A stretch of 40,951 nucleotides of DNA, taken from NCBI GenBank assembly GCA_002348365.1, contig DEBC01000008.1, positions 49,966 to 90,916 of the forward strand, written 5' to 3'. Positions 1 through 8,715 of the stretch are shown here, piece by piece (the first letter of the stretch is position 1; each line of letters opens with the position of its first letter). A model generated the notes under the pieces. The model made no database searches. It saw only the letters and a list, made by a program, of their open reading frames with translations, and had not been told where the DNA came from. The position numbers were made by a program, and so were the translations under genes. This stretch comes from Alphaproteobacteria bacterium UBA2966. GTDB lineage: Bacteria > Pseudomonadota > Alphaproteobacteria > UBA2966.

Positions 1-293
1 ACGCCCAGGTTATTGTGGAATGAGGGGTCTTTGGGGTCTTCGGCTATCGCCTTCTTGATCAATGACTCCGCTGTCGGATAGTCCTTTTCCTGCAGCGCCA
101 ATGTGCCCATGAGAAACAAGGCACGTGCATTTCTGGCATCCTGACGAAGGACCTTTTTGTACGATCGTCGTGCTTCTGCAAAACGACGCGCACCATGATG
201 TTCCAGACCTTCCGCGAGAGTCCGCTCAACCTTTCGCGCTGTCGCCGAGCTGCTATTCAGACTCTCCCGACGTCGATGCTCCGCCCGGTTCAT
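1..293 (-). CDS. TPR-repeat protein, N-terminal part (cut by window edge)
   Basis: This is the first 97 or so codons of a gene that runs off the left edge. It starts at ATG 293 and overlaps the stop of the next gene upstream by 4 nt (ATGA), so the two are probably translationally coupled. The protein begins with a basic leader (MNRAEHRRRE), followed by helical TPR units with the pattern ALFLMGTLALQEKDY and ending in HNNLG at the edge. The same leader type (MNRAERRRQ) opens the TPR-methyltransferase at 8552, so the two are likely paralogues. The C-terminal domain is outside the window; by analogy with its neighbours it could be a sulfotransferase or a methyltransferase, but this cannot be seen. 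TPR units bind proteins or act as scaffolds; no specific partner is evident. Confidence 0.8.
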   Translation of the reverse strand, partial: MNRAEHRRRESLNSSSATARKVERTLAEGLEHHGARRFAEARRSYKKVLRQDARNARALFLMGTLALQEKDYPTAESLIKKAIAEDPKDPSFHNNLG

Positions 294-2191
294 GCGACAT
301 CGCCCAGGGCGTCGCGCAGTGGCGCAAGATGCGACCTGTAATGAGCAGCGCGGGCGATCGACGACCGATAGATCGGTTGGCGCACCTGAACCGCGCTAGC
401 AGTTTCGACTGGCCGTTCTGTCTTATGGAAGTTTAGGCAGGCGGGGTTCCATTCCAAACCGCAAAACGCCAGAAGCTTCTTCGATTCACCCTCTTGATCG
501 TTGAGGAGGCTCTCATAGCTGAGATCGTAGACGAAGCCAGGCAGCTCTCGTCGCCAATGCTTCATTAAATTGGAATAGAGACGATAGTAATTCCCGAGAT
601 CCTCGAGCGAATAGGAGAACGGGACCCCTTGGGTGAAGTAGTTCTGGTAGCATGAGAAGCATGTGTCGACCGGGTCTCTGGTGCAATTGATCACCTTGGC
701 CTCTGGCAACATGACCCGAATCATGCCGATGTAATGGAAGTTGCCCGGCGTTTTGTCAGTGACGTGATCCATATCAGGAAATCTTTTCCTGAGTCCCTCC
801 AGATAAGATGCGGACAGGTCATCAATCTGGGATCCTGAGAGCGAATTCATCGCTTGGCACCAGTCCCCTTCACGCTCGTCAGTTCCGCAGTCCCACAAGA
901 GTCGATCAAGATCCAGAATCTCTCCCGCACCCCCGGCGCGCGGGTGACTTGCAATGATCTGCTCGACGAGTGTTGTTCCTGACCGCGGCATGCCGACGAT
1001 GAATATTGGCGTCCGGTCACCAATGCCCCAAACGGTTCGGTCCTCGAAGAATGAAGAAACGAACGTTCGTTCAAGATTGGCAAAAAAGTTTCTCTCCTGA
1101 CCAATATCGTAGTCGATCGAACGTCGCTTCAATTCATTTGCCTGCGACAGGTGGCCAAACGCTTGATCGTATTGATCCAGATCGTCGTAAATTTTCGACA
1201 ACGCGAAGGACACATGCATCGCGGAGGCGTCGTCGAGTTCGGTTTCCAGAAGTGCCTGTGTTCGTCGAGCATCATCGTCCATTTCCGCGTGTCGGCGGGC
1301 GAAGGCCAGATTCCTGTGAGCTTCGGCAAATTCTGGTTGGGCTGATATTGCACGCCGAAAATATTGGACGGCCCCCCCAAGATTCCCCAGTGCCTGGGAT
1401 ACAACACCCAAACTGTTGCAGGCACCTGCGTGTGTCGAGTTCAAGGCAAGAACTTGTTCGAATACTGCCAGCGCTTCGGGCAGCGCGCCCTGGTCCTGTA
1501 GCACCAATCCCTTCTGGTACAAGGCATCGGCGTGGTCTGGTTCCAAATCGAGCACCCGTTGGAGATGCGACTGAGCCTCCTGGAAATGACCTGCCTGCCT
1601 TTCAATTGCTCCCAACGACAGATTTGCTCCGATATCGTTTGGTGAAGTTTCCAACATTCGCCGGAACTCGGTGTTCGCTCGTTCAACTTGATTCGATTCC
1701 AGCAACGCCCGGCCCAGGTTCCGTCGCGCTTCGAAGTAAGTCTCGTCGAGGTTGGTTGCGGCCTCAAAGCATCGGACCGCCTCCGCCAAATTGTCGCGCT
1801 CGATGAGGACGACCCCCAGATTGTTGTGCGCCTGGGCATACGCGGCGTCGATGGCCAGGGCTCGGCGATAGGCAGCCTCTGCTGCGTCCAAGCAGCCCGC
1901 GCGCTTAAATGCAATGCCAAGATTATTGTGAAGCCGTGCCGCGTCAGGGGCCAGTGTGACCGCATCCTCGAAGTAGCGTATGGATCCTTCGGGATCACCT
2001 CTTTCAATGGTCACCGTGCCGAGCAACGTCAGAATATCCGGATCACTGCCTTCACTGGCTTGCAAATCAAGGCACGCCGCCTCGGCTTGATCGAACTTGC
2101 CCCGCTTGAAAAGCTCGTGAGCAGCAGCCAACCCGCGGGCCAGTCGCTCAGCGCGTAGAGAATTGGCTCTTGGCTCTTGTGTCGGAGGCAA
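290..2191 (-). CDS. TPR-sulfotransferase fusion protein
   Basis: A 633-residue protein. Roughly residues 20-300 are consecutive 34-residue TPR units (for example AHNNLGVVLIERDNLAEAV). From about residue 393 there is a sulfotransferase domain of the Sulfotransfer_3 type. The PAPS 5'-phosphosulfate loop reads VGMPRSGTTLVEQ, and a later CTRDPVDTCFSCYQNYF segment fits the 3'-phosphate-binding region. Enzymes of this family move a sulfuryl group from PAPS to a hydroxyl on a sugar, lipid or peptide; the acceptor cannot be inferred here. No signal peptide is seen, so it is probably cytoplasmic. The start is TTG at 2191, chosen because GAGG lies about 9 nt upstream and no better start is available. 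It is a tandem paralogue of the gene at 2277-3893 and overlaps the following TPR gene by 4 nt. Confidence 0.88.
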   Translation of the reverse strand: MPPTQEPRANSLRAERLARGLAAAHELFKRGKFDQAEAACLDLQASEGSDPDILTLLGTVTIERGDPEGSIRYFEDAVTLAPDAARLHNNLGIAFKRAGCLDAAEAAYRRALAIDAAYAQAHNNLGVVLIERDNLAEAVRCFEAATNLDETYFEARRNLGRALLESNQVERANTEFRRMLETSPNDIGANLSLGAIERQAGHFQEAQSHLQRVLDLEPDHADALYQKGLVLQDQGALPEALAVFEQVLALNSTHAGACNSLGVVSQALGNLGGAVQYFRRAISAQPEFAEAHRNLAFARRHAEMDDDARRTQALLETELDDASAMHVSFALSKIYDDLDQYDQAFGHLSQANELKRRSIDYDIGQERNFFANLERTFVSSFFEDRTVWGIGDRTPIFIVGMPRSGTTLVEQIIASHPRAGGAGEILDLDRLLWDCGTDEREGDWCQAMNSLSGSQIDDLSASYLEGLRKRFPDMDHVTDKTPGNFHYIGMIRVMLPEAKVINCTRDPVDTCFSCYQNYFTQGVPFSYSLEDLGNYYRLYSNLMKHWRRELPGFVYDLSYESLLNDQEGESKKLLAFCGLEWNPACLNFHKTERPVETASAVQVRQPIYRSSIARAAHYRSHLAPLRDALGDVA

Positions 2192-2276
2192 GCTGCGTAC
2201 CTCTATCTCAAAAACACTCGATTCGTTTTACCCGCCAGCAACAAGGTTGATTGGCCCATTCGATGTTGGCGGTAAC

Positions 2277-3893
2277 CTAGTTTAACGCTTCCAGGAGTGG
2301 CGAAAGATGGCCTTGATATCGGCGCCACTCGTCCAGAGCGCTTTTGTACAACGGCTTCCGAACCTGCAGTGCGCTCGCGGTCCTGACGGCCCTGTTCGTC
2401 TTGTGAAAGGCAAGACAGGAATCGTTCCAATCCAAGTTGCAGAATTCCAAAAGCTCTCGGGTCACAGCCTCTTGTTCATCGACCAATTCTTCGTAGTGGA
2501 GATCAAAGATTCTCTCCGGTGCTACGCGATGCCAATGCGCCATGAGGCGGCGATAGGACGAATAGTAGATTCCAAGTTCAACGAGATCATAGGTGAACCG
2601 CTGAGGCGAATTAAACAGATGCGTGTAACAGGAGAAGCAGGTCGCCATCGGATCCCTTACACAATGGATGATTCGGGAATTCGGCAACATCAGCTTTATC
2701 AAGCCGACATAAAGGAAGTTTCCCGGCATCTTGTCGATGATATGGGGTGCCGCCGGTGCCCAATCGCGAAGCCTGCCGATGTAGTCAGAGGCCAAATTCT
2801 TGAATTCTCCCTCCGGCAGTGAACTCACAATCTCCGGGAATTCCTTCTCACTGGAAGGATCGGCAAGTCCGCGGGATATATCCCTCAAATAAGGGAGTTC
2901 CCCCGCCGCCGCTACGTTGGGATGACTCGCCAGAATTTGCTCTACCAATGTCGTTCCCGATCGCGGCATCCCGACGACAAATATGGGTACATCACTATCG
3001 TCGCCCTCACCGTGCCGCTCATGTAGAAACTCCGGCGAGAATGTTTCAGCGATCCGCTCGTGGAATCGCGTGATGTTCTGGATGTCGTAGTCGAGCGTCG
3101 CCCGCTTTGCCCTGTTGCCCAGGACCCACTGCCTGAAGGCAGCGTCTATCCGTCCGCTGTTGTTGTAGGCCCGGGCCAACCCAAAATGCAGGTGAATAGC
3201 CGAGTCGCTCGTGGGTTCAACCGTTGTAAGCAAGTCCTCCATCTTGCTCAATTCATTCTCATCGAGTTCTGCATTTGAGGCCGAGGCAATTCGGTAGTAT
3301 GCCCGGGCATACTCAGGAGACTTGGATACGGCCTTTCGATATTCGGTCAGCGCCTCCTCGACGCGACCGAGGGATTCGAGTGCGCTGCCCAGATTGTGTA
3401 TGGCAGCGACAAAGTCGGCGTCCAACTCCAATGTCTTACGGTAGCTGGTGATTGCGTCTTCGGTCTGGCCTCGGCGCTCCAATGCGATTCCGAGGTTGAA
3501 ATGAGCGTCCGCGTAACTGGGTTCGGCATCGAGCGCGCGGCGATAGTGGTCGATCGCGGCCTCGACTTCGCCCGCGTCAAGCAAGATATTTGCGAGATTG
3601 CTCAGGAAAACCGGATTCTGAGGAACGAGATCGAGCGCCTGCTCAATCAAGTCTATCGCCTGATCGTCGTTTCCACGTTGTTTCGCCGCCAGTCCCAAAA
3701 GGTGGAGAGCATCCGGGTGATCGGGAGCTTGATTTAATGCCTGATGCAGACAGTTTTCGGCATCGACCACGCGTCCGCCTGCGAAGTGGTCCAACGCTTC
3801 TGCGATATGAGCTTGCGCCTGCGCAAGAGTTTCAGGCGATGGCGCAGCAGCTGACTCCCGCGACACGCGCGGGTTGCTTTTAATCTCGTTCAA
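2277..3893 (-). CDS. TPR-sulfotransferase fusion protein
   Basis: A 538-residue paralogue of the next gene downstream, with the same architecture and fewer repeats. TPR units fill about residues 25-210 and the sulfotransferase domain starts near residue 300 with VGMPRSGTTLVEQILASHP. A CVRDPMATCFSCY segment and a DKMPGNFLYVG motif correspond one-to-one to motifs in the neighbour. The predicted role is PAPS-dependent sulfation of an unknown acceptor in the cytoplasm. The start is TTG at 3893 with only a weak upstream GGGG, so translation may be inefficient or the start imprecise. A TATAAT hexamer about 31 nt upstream may be the promoter for this gene and the two TPR genes after it; the 85-bp gap to the next gene shows no terminator. 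Confidence 0.87.
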   Translation of the reverse strand: MNEIKSNPRVSRESAAAPSPETLAQAQAHIAEALDHFAGGRVVDAENCLHQALNQAPDHPDALHLLGLAAKQRGNDDQAIDLIEQALDLVPQNPVFLSNLANILLDAGEVEAAIDHYRRALDAEPSYADAHFNLGIALERRGQTEDAITSYRKTLELDADFVAAIHNLGSALESLGRVEEALTEYRKAVSKSPEYARAYYRIASASNAELDENELSKMEDLLTTVEPTSDSAIHLHFGLARAYNNSGRIDAAFRQWVLGNRAKRATLDYDIQNITRFHERIAETFSPEFLHERHGEGDDSDVPIFVVGMPRSGTTLVEQILASHPNVAAAGELPYLRDISRGLADPSSEKEFPEIVSSLPEGEFKNLASDYIGRLRDWAPAAPHIIDKMPGNFLYVGLIKLMLPNSRIIHCVRDPMATCFSCYTHLFNSPQRFTYDLVELGIYYSSYRRLMAHWHRVAPERIFDLHYEELVDEQEAVTRELLEFCNLDWNDSCLAFHKTNRAVRTASALQVRKPLYKSALDEWRRYQGHLSPLLEALN

Positions 3894-3923
3894 CGCGACC
3901 CCGATAACGTTGCGAGTTGGATG

Positions 3924-3929
3924 ATTATA
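3924..3929 (-). promoter_or_regulatory. Candidate -10 box of the TPR-sulfotransferase operon
   Basis: Reading the minus strand, a perfect TATAAT lies about 31 nt before the TTG start at 3893 and downstream of the porin terminator. A new promoter is needed there for the three TPR genes. No convincing -35 hexamer sits 16-18 nt upstream, so this is a candidate only. Confidence 0.3.
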
Positions 3930-3975
3930 CCAACGAACGGGCTTTCCTGAGTGCCATATAAGATGGCGCTGAATG

Positions 3976-4004
3976 AAAAAAATGGGGCGGGAAAATCCCG
4001 CCCC
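3976..4004 (-). terminator. Rho-independent terminator after the porin gene
   Basis: On the minus strand a 9-bp GC-rich stem (GGGGCGGGA paired with TCCCGCCCC, loop of 3 nt) is followed by A and then seven consecutive T residues. This is a textbook intrinsic terminator about 27 nt after the porin stop codon. It isolates the highly expressed porin from the TPR genes downstream. Confidence 0.9.
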
Positions 4005-4030
4005 AAGATGAAACTTATGTTCGACTTCGA

Positions 4031-5233
4031 TTAGAAGCCGGCCGCAAGACCGATGGAGAACGAGTCACCTTCGTTGCCGCTGGCGGCAAGGTTGTCCTCG
4101 TTATCCAATTCAGCATCTTGGTACGACGCGATGACGCGCAGTCCCGGCCCAAGCGTGTAGCTTGCGCCAACCGACCAAACGTCGAGCTCCGAGTCGCCGG
4201 CGATTCCGATGGCATCTTCGACTCCACCCGAGTGCACCTGAGCACTGACCGCCCAGGGTCCTTGGCCATAGCTTACTCCGAAGGTGTAAGCGGAACCTTC
4301 GGTACTACGATCCGTAGTGTCGGCGCAGTCAGCGTCGCCGCCGTCAACGCAGAAGCCTTCGGAAACGTCGGCAAACATGCCGCCGATCCGGAAGCCCTCG
4401 TAGGACAGACGGATGCCGCCACTGACGAGTTCATAGTCGTCAAAGGCTGCGATCGCGCTGGCGCCACCACCATTGGAGAGGCCATTGTTGGCATTGTTCG
4501 GTGCCGCAGCGGTGGCATAACCAACCATCGCCGTCACACCTACGCCACCCATGTCACCCGAATAGCGGAGACCGAGGTCCATGGCATCGTGGTAGTTCGT
4601 GTTCTCATTGATCTGGCCAATGTTCTCCGAACCACCGCCACCGCCCGTCGTGGTGCTGACCGAAGGACGATAGCTGAGAGCGAACTGGAAGCCACTGAAG
4701 TTCGGAGAATAGTAGTGGATGCCCTGGTCATCGTTCGACGCGTCGTTGTTGGCCGAGCCAAGCGGACGCCGGAACATGAATCCAATCAATGCACCATTGA
4801 TCGTCAGCCATTCAGTTTGGACACCAGATGAGATGCCATGCGCAACGTTCGGTGCATTGACCCCCCAGCTCCAGTTATAGCGACCGGAGTTGATACCACC
4901 GAGGTCGATGCGGCCCCAACCGGCTTCAAGAGTGATCCAACTCTGGTCAATCTGGTCATTATTGTTGGAACCTTCGAGCTCGATACGGCCACCAATCTTC
5001 ATGCCGTTGTCGAGTTCGCCGCGCAGATTGAAGTTCACTTCGGCGTCTTGAGCGGTAACCATGCCATGGTTGTCATTACCGCCTTCTTGATCTTCGCTAT
5101 AAAGGTGCACGTCGAAGTTATAAAAACCACTGAGTTGCATGTTGAGGGGCTGGGCTTCGGCCAGCGCATTCCCTCCAGCCAACACCGTGGCTGCCACCAA
5201 ACTGGTGGTCCCTAGGAGATACTTTTTATCCAT
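4031..5233 (-). CDS. Outer-membrane porin (Gram-negative porin family)
   Basis: A 400-residue protein with a signal peptide (MDKKYLLGTTSLVAATVLAGG, cleaved near ALA-EA). The mature part has alternating beta strands rich in Gly, Asn, Asp and aromatic residues. It ends in Phe (LAAGF), the usual signal for BAM-mediated outer-membrane assembly. It resembles the porin_4 family of general diffusion porins of alphaproteobacteria. Size and strand pattern suit a 16-stranded trimeric channel; substrate selectivity cannot be told. The start is ATG 5233 with a clear AAAGGAA ribosome binding site. It has its own terminator and a candidate promoter, so it is probably monocistronic. The 5' leader contains a hairpin and a 12-bp palindrome that may control expression. 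Confidence 0.9.
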   Translation of the reverse strand: MDKKYLLGTTSLVAATVLAGGNALAEAQPLNMQLSGFYNFDVHLYSEDQEGGNDNHGMVTAQDAEVNFNLRGELDNGMKIGGRIELEGSNNNDQIDQSWITLEAGWGRIDLGGINSGRYNWSWGVNAPNVAHGISSGVQTEWLTINGALIGFMFRRPLGSANNDASNDDQGIHYYSPNFSGFQFALSYRPSVSTTTGGGGGSENIGQINENTNYHDAMDLGLRYSGDMGGVGVTAMVGYATAAAPNNANNGLSNGGGASAIAAFDDYELVSGGIRLSYEGFRIGGMFADVSEGFCVDGGDADCADTTDRSTEGSAYTFGVSYGQGPWAVSAQVHSGGVEDAIGIAGDSELDVWSVGASYTLGPGLRVIASYQDAELDNEDNLAASGNEGDSFSIGLAAGF

Positions 5234-5248
5234 CTCTATTCCTTTGAT

Positions 5249-5260
5249 TATCGATCGATA
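5249..5260. repeat. 12-bp palindrome TATCGATCGATA in porin leader
   Basis: A perfect 12-bp inverted repeat ends about 16 nt before the porin start codon, between a leader hairpin and the ribosome binding site. It could be a regulator site or an RNA structure affecting ribosome access, or chance. Confidence 0.4.
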
Positions 5261-5267
5261 CTTTAAA

Positions 5268-5285
5268 GCCCCGGTACTCCGGGGC
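5268..5285 (-). promoter_or_regulatory. Hairpin in the porin 5' untranslated leader
   Basis: GCCCCGG-AGTA-CCGGGGC forms a 7-bp all-GC stem with a 4-nt loop. It lies downstream of the candidate porin promoter and 35-52 nt before the start codon, so it would be in the mRNA leader. Only three T residues follow it, so it looks more like a stabilising or regulatory leader hairpin than a terminator. Confidence 0.45.
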
Positions 5286-5321
5286 GACGTCGAAGGGTTT
5301 GCCCCCTTTTCAAGCGAGCCT

Positions 5322-5351
5322 AGATAGCCGTAGAACAGGGGAAGTCGTCAA
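5322..5351 (-). promoter_or_regulatory. Candidate porin promoter
   Basis: On the minus strand a TTGACG hexamer (5346-5351) and a CTATCT hexamer (5322-5327) are separated by 18 nt, close to the alphaproteobacterial housekeeping consensus. The predicted transcript would have a leader of about 80 nt including the hairpin. Confidence 0.5.
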
Positions 5352-5667
5352 GCACGTTTCACCCGGATTCCTCGAGTAATTCCGAAACTGTGGCATTTCG
5401 ACAACACGTAAATTTCGGTTGCAAAATACTCGCTCCCCGGTTCCAGTGATATTAATTTCACAGTGCGCCAACCTCCTGTTCTCATCCCCCGTGGACTTTC
5501 GATTGGGTTGCGCCGGGGATGCAAATTTCACCAGGCAAAATTCTTCGTTGCACGCCCCGATGCGCCGTCGCAAACTGCCATGGACATTTCAGCAGCGCTG
5601 ACATATGTGACTGGTGCGTTGTGGCGTACGGTTGGCGCCAAGTCACAGTCAGGGATAGATATCGCTC
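5352..5667. other. Intergenic stretch between divergent porin and DUF3576 genes
   Basis: About 316 bp with no convincing gene on either strand; open frames here are short, lack ribosome binding sites and overlap each other. It should hold the promoter for the DUF3576 gene, but I could not pick out a convincing -35/-10 pair. Confidence 0.5.
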
Positions 5668-6231
5668 ATGAAGACCGCCCGCACTTCACTGAATCGAACG
5701 CTTGTCTCGTTGATTGCCGGCGGTGCGGCAGTCCTCCTGATGAGCTGTGACACTGTACGGGTCGGTGACGTCGGCGAGATCGACTATGGAAACCGAAAGG
5801 GGCGCTTCGGCGATGTAGATACTGGCGGCGGCATATTAGATGGACTGGGCGTCCCACTAGTCGGTGCCCCCAGTACACGAACGTCCGGTGGCGGGGGCAG
5901 TGCCGGGATTGGTGTGAACACATTCTTGTGGCGCGCCTCGCTCGACACCGTCGCCTTCATGCCGTTGTCCTCGGTAGATCCCTTTGGCGGCGTCATCATC
6001 ACCGATTGGTATTCCCCGCCCGAAGTTCCGTCCGAACGCTTCAAGATGACCGTGTATATCCTGGATCGCCAGTTGCGTGCCGACGGAGTGAAAGTCTCAG
6101 TATTCCGCCAGCAACTCGCCTCCGGGAATCGGTGGGTCGATTCGAGTGTGGGCATCGGAACCGCGACCGAACTCGAGAATGCAATCCTGACCCGGGCCCG
6201 CCAGCTGCGTTCAGATATCGTCACAGAATAA
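5668..6231 (+). CDS. DUF3576 family lipoprotein
   Basis: A 187-residue protein with a lipoprotein signal: basic n-region (MKTARTSLNR), hydrophobic core and lipobox LMSC with Cys near residue 27, so it should be lipidated and sent to the inner or outer membrane. A Gly-rich linker (about residues 62-78) leads to a folded domain beginning GVNTFLWRASLDTVAFMPL, which is the hallmark of DUF3576. The family is restricted to alphaproteobacteria and commonly precedes leuS; its function is unknown, although proximity to lptE hints at an envelope role. Here leuS is 3.2 kb further on, with a TPR-methyltransferase and a small lipoprotein in between. AGGGA lies about 12 nt before ATG 5668. Confidence 0.85.
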   Translation: MKTARTSLNRTLVSLIAGGAAVLLMSCDTVRVGDVGEIDYGNRKGRFGDVDTGGGILDGLGVPLVGAPSTRTSGGGGSAGIGVNTFLWRASLDTVAFMPLSSVDPFGGVIITDWYSPPEVPSERFKMTVYILDRQLRADGVKVSVFRQQLASGNRWVDSSVGIGTATELENAILTRARQLRSDIVTE

Positions 6232-6284
6232 ACGTCACCGCCCGTCACAAACGACCGGAAATCAACGCGCTGACGCTTCACCTC

Positions 6285-8552
6285 TCAGGTCGAGATATCG
6301 CGTGTCCAGATTTGGTACATGCCAGCAAATGTGTCCGGATTCGCGGCCTCAAACTCGTGCCAATTGCCGAGGTTGGACAGCGAGTCATCGTTTGGGAAAC
6401 GCTCGCGGTAGACATTCTGAATGGAGCGGTCCCGCAGTTCGAACCCAATGAATCTAAGTCCCAGTGATTCGATGAGATCGGCAATCTCGGGCAAGGTGTA
6501 AACCTGCTCTTGAACGTGGAATATGAGGTCCCGACAGGGGGAAACGGCGTGGAAATCCAGACTTCCGGATACTTGGCGAGCACCCTCTTCCTGAGGAAGC
6601 CCATATATGTCTTGGCGGCATCGTCGAATTCCTGCCGCAGATGAGTCATAGCCACCTTCCGCCACGAATGCGCGCGCAGCGGCTACGTTTCGTCGCGCGT
6701 ATTCGCTATAGAGCGCGACCTTCATAAAACCACCGGGGCGCAGCAATCCCCGGAGCACCTGCCAACCGGCCCGCGGATCCGCCATGTGATGAAGCACACC
6801 CGCGGCCTCGATAAAATCGAAAGTGCGCCCGCACGTACCGAGCTCGAGGATATCTCCTTGCACGAACTCAACCGTGTCGACGCCAAGTTCCTGCGCGCGT
6901 CTTTTTGCGAAGGCCAGGCTGGCACGGCTGAGGTCAACTGCCAGAATGTTTGGATTGGTTAACCGGTACGATGCCTGCACGGCCGTTTGCCCCGTCCCGC
7001 ACCCGGCTATGAGAATATCGCTATCCTGCCTCCCCTGTATGGGCAGGTCGGGCGCGTGCGGAAACAGCTGCCTTACGACCGAGACGAGTGGCCGGGGCCG
7101 ACCCGCATTGACGGTTACCCAGCGGGGATAAGGATTCTCTTCGTATTGTTCACGAACCTTTTGTGACACCGAGTCATTAATCGCGCTGAGGCTTGGGATC
7201 GTTTGCTTTAACTCGGCCTCTTTTCGGGGTTCGATCAATTGACGACGGACAAGATCTCCGAACTCCCCCTCCAGCGATTCGGCGGCGGTGTTGTTGAGGC
7301 CTGCCAGTTCGGGTAGTGAATGGAGTGCCGCGTAGCAGCCGACGATTGCCCAGGAGACCCGGGTCTCTTCGTCGAATTTATCCAGGTCGACGGGCAAGCA
7401 TTCGACCAAACTTGCGACCGATCGCTCCTCTGCATCGCTCACGGCAAAGACATACTCGTTGGTGAAACAATTCGCGGATAGAGCGTTGGCGAAGTTCTCG
7501 ATTCCCGAGGGCAGTGTTCGACTCAGGCAGGCCTGCAACATCGCTCTGCGGGCGTTGGTCAGCAGACGCTCGAACTCAAAATCGGGAATAATCGCGCGCC
7601 ACAACAACGCGATCAGCAACCGATGACTGAGGACGTCCACATGATGGGGTGTCAGCACCTCGTTCGGTTCGACGCCCTCAACTGACAACTCGCGCAGTGT
7701 CTTCGAAAACTCTGGATCCAGTCTCAGCAACCCAATTGATGATACTGCCAGCCGCTGCTTGTTGACGCCTTCCTGGGCGAAACAGTCGACAATGTCCTGT
7801 TCCAGGTCCGGGTCGGCGCTATCGATACGCGCGAATCGAAGGGCCTCCGCAAAGGTGATCCAGGACGTCGTCTGCTGTGGCGCCAATCGAATCGCGGTTC
7901 GGAATGCCGCCAAGGCGGCCGCCTGCTCGCCCTGTTCCTGCAACATCAATCCCAGATTGTTCTGTACCTCGACAGAATTCGGATCGCCCTGCGCAGCCTT
8001 TCGAAAGCGGGAAATGGCGCCATCAATGTCGCCACCGTCTCTGAGCGCGAGACCAAGATTGTTGTTCGCTGATATGTCCCCAGGATCAATTTCGAGGACG
8101 CGGCGAAAGCAAGTGAGGGCCTCCTCAGTCCTTGATAGGTCCCAAAACGTTGTTCCGAGGTCATTGTGCGCGTCGATGTATTGAGGATCCAATTCCAATG
8201 CAGCGTTAAAGCATGCAATTGCTGCGTCATGCTGGCGCGTACTCAGCAACACCTTGCCGAGACTGCGATGGTAAGCAGGATTTTTTCCGTTTATCTGGAG
8301 CGCCTCCCGAATGTACCGCTCGGCCGTAGATGGATCCCCACCCTGAAGGCGGGCCACACCAATCAGGTGAAGGGCATCGGGGTGTCCCGGAGCGAGATCG
8401 AGCACGTGGCGATAGGCCTTCTCCGCCTCCAGTAACTGGCCGGATTGATGGAGCCGAATCGCCTCCTCAACAGCTCTGTGCAAGGCAGGTGATGAGGGGC
8501 CCGGCTGGGACCCGCCGAGCTTACGCTGTCTTCGTCGTTCGGCACGGTTCAT
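6285..8552 (-). CDS. TPR repeat protein with C-terminal SAM-dependent methyltransferase domain
   Basis: A 755-residue protein. After a basic leader (MNRAERRRQRK), TPR units cover about residues 25-270. A linker region of unclear fold spans 270-480. A class I methyltransferase domain follows from about 505, with SAM motif I IAGCGTGQT, an acidic motif II AVDLSR and FDFIEAAGVLHHM as motif IV. It should methylate an unknown substrate in the cytoplasm. The domain combination is common next to TPR-sulfotransferases in alphaproteobacteria. The leader is shared with the edge-truncated gene at 1-293. It is convergent with the DUF3576 gene and divergent from a lipoprotein gene. ATG 8552 has no good ribosome binding site. 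Confidence 0.85.
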   Translation of the reverse strand: MNRAERRRQRKLGGSQPGPSSPALHRAVEEAIRLHQSGQLLEAEKAYRHVLDLAPGHPDALHLIGVARLQGGDPSTAERYIREALQINGKNPAYHRSLGKVLLSTRQHDAAIACFNAALELDPQYIDAHNDLGTTFWDLSRTEEALTCFRRVLEIDPGDISANNNLGLALRDGGDIDGAISRFRKAAQGDPNSVEVQNNLGLMLQEQGEQAAALAAFRTAIRLAPQQTTSWITFAEALRFARIDSADPDLEQDIVDCFAQEGVNKQRLAVSSIGLLRLDPEFSKTLRELSVEGVEPNEVLTPHHVDVLSHRLLIALLWRAIIPDFEFERLLTNARRAMLQACLSRTLPSGIENFANALSANCFTNEYVFAVSDAEERSVASLVECLPVDLDKFDEETRVSWAIVGCYAALHSLPELAGLNNTAAESLEGEFGDLVRRQLIEPRKEAELKQTIPSLSAINDSVSQKVREQYEENPYPRWVTVNAGRPRPLVSVVRQLFPHAPDLPIQGRQDSDILIAGCGTGQTAVQASYRLTNPNILAVDLSRASLAFAKRRAQELGVDTVEFVQGDILELGTCGRTFDFIEAAGVLHHMADPRAGWQVLRGLLRPGGFMKVALYSEYARRNVAAARAFVAEGGYDSSAAGIRRCRQDIYGLPQEEGARQVSGSLDFHAVSPCRDLIFHVQEQVYTLPEIADLIESLGLRFIGFELRDRSIQNVYRERFPNDDSLSNLGNWHEFEAANPDTFAGMYQIWTRDIST

Positions 8553-8715
8553 GAGCAGATAATGGTCTTTGCCGATGTAGTGCGGACACTAGTCGAGCGC
8601 GTGGCATTTCATTCTTGTACAGGATGACTGGCACACCTATGTAATTGAGATAGTTGAGAGTGGGAAGTCTGCGGCGCAGACGGCGAAGTTTACAAAATGA
8701 ATCGACCGTTCGTGT

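Noticed and set aside
1059..1070. ACGAACGTTCGT 12-bp palindrome, also at 18333-18344
   Set aside because: Both copies lie in unrelated coding sequence; two hits of a GC-balanced palindrome in 41 kb are not convincing as a regulatory motif.
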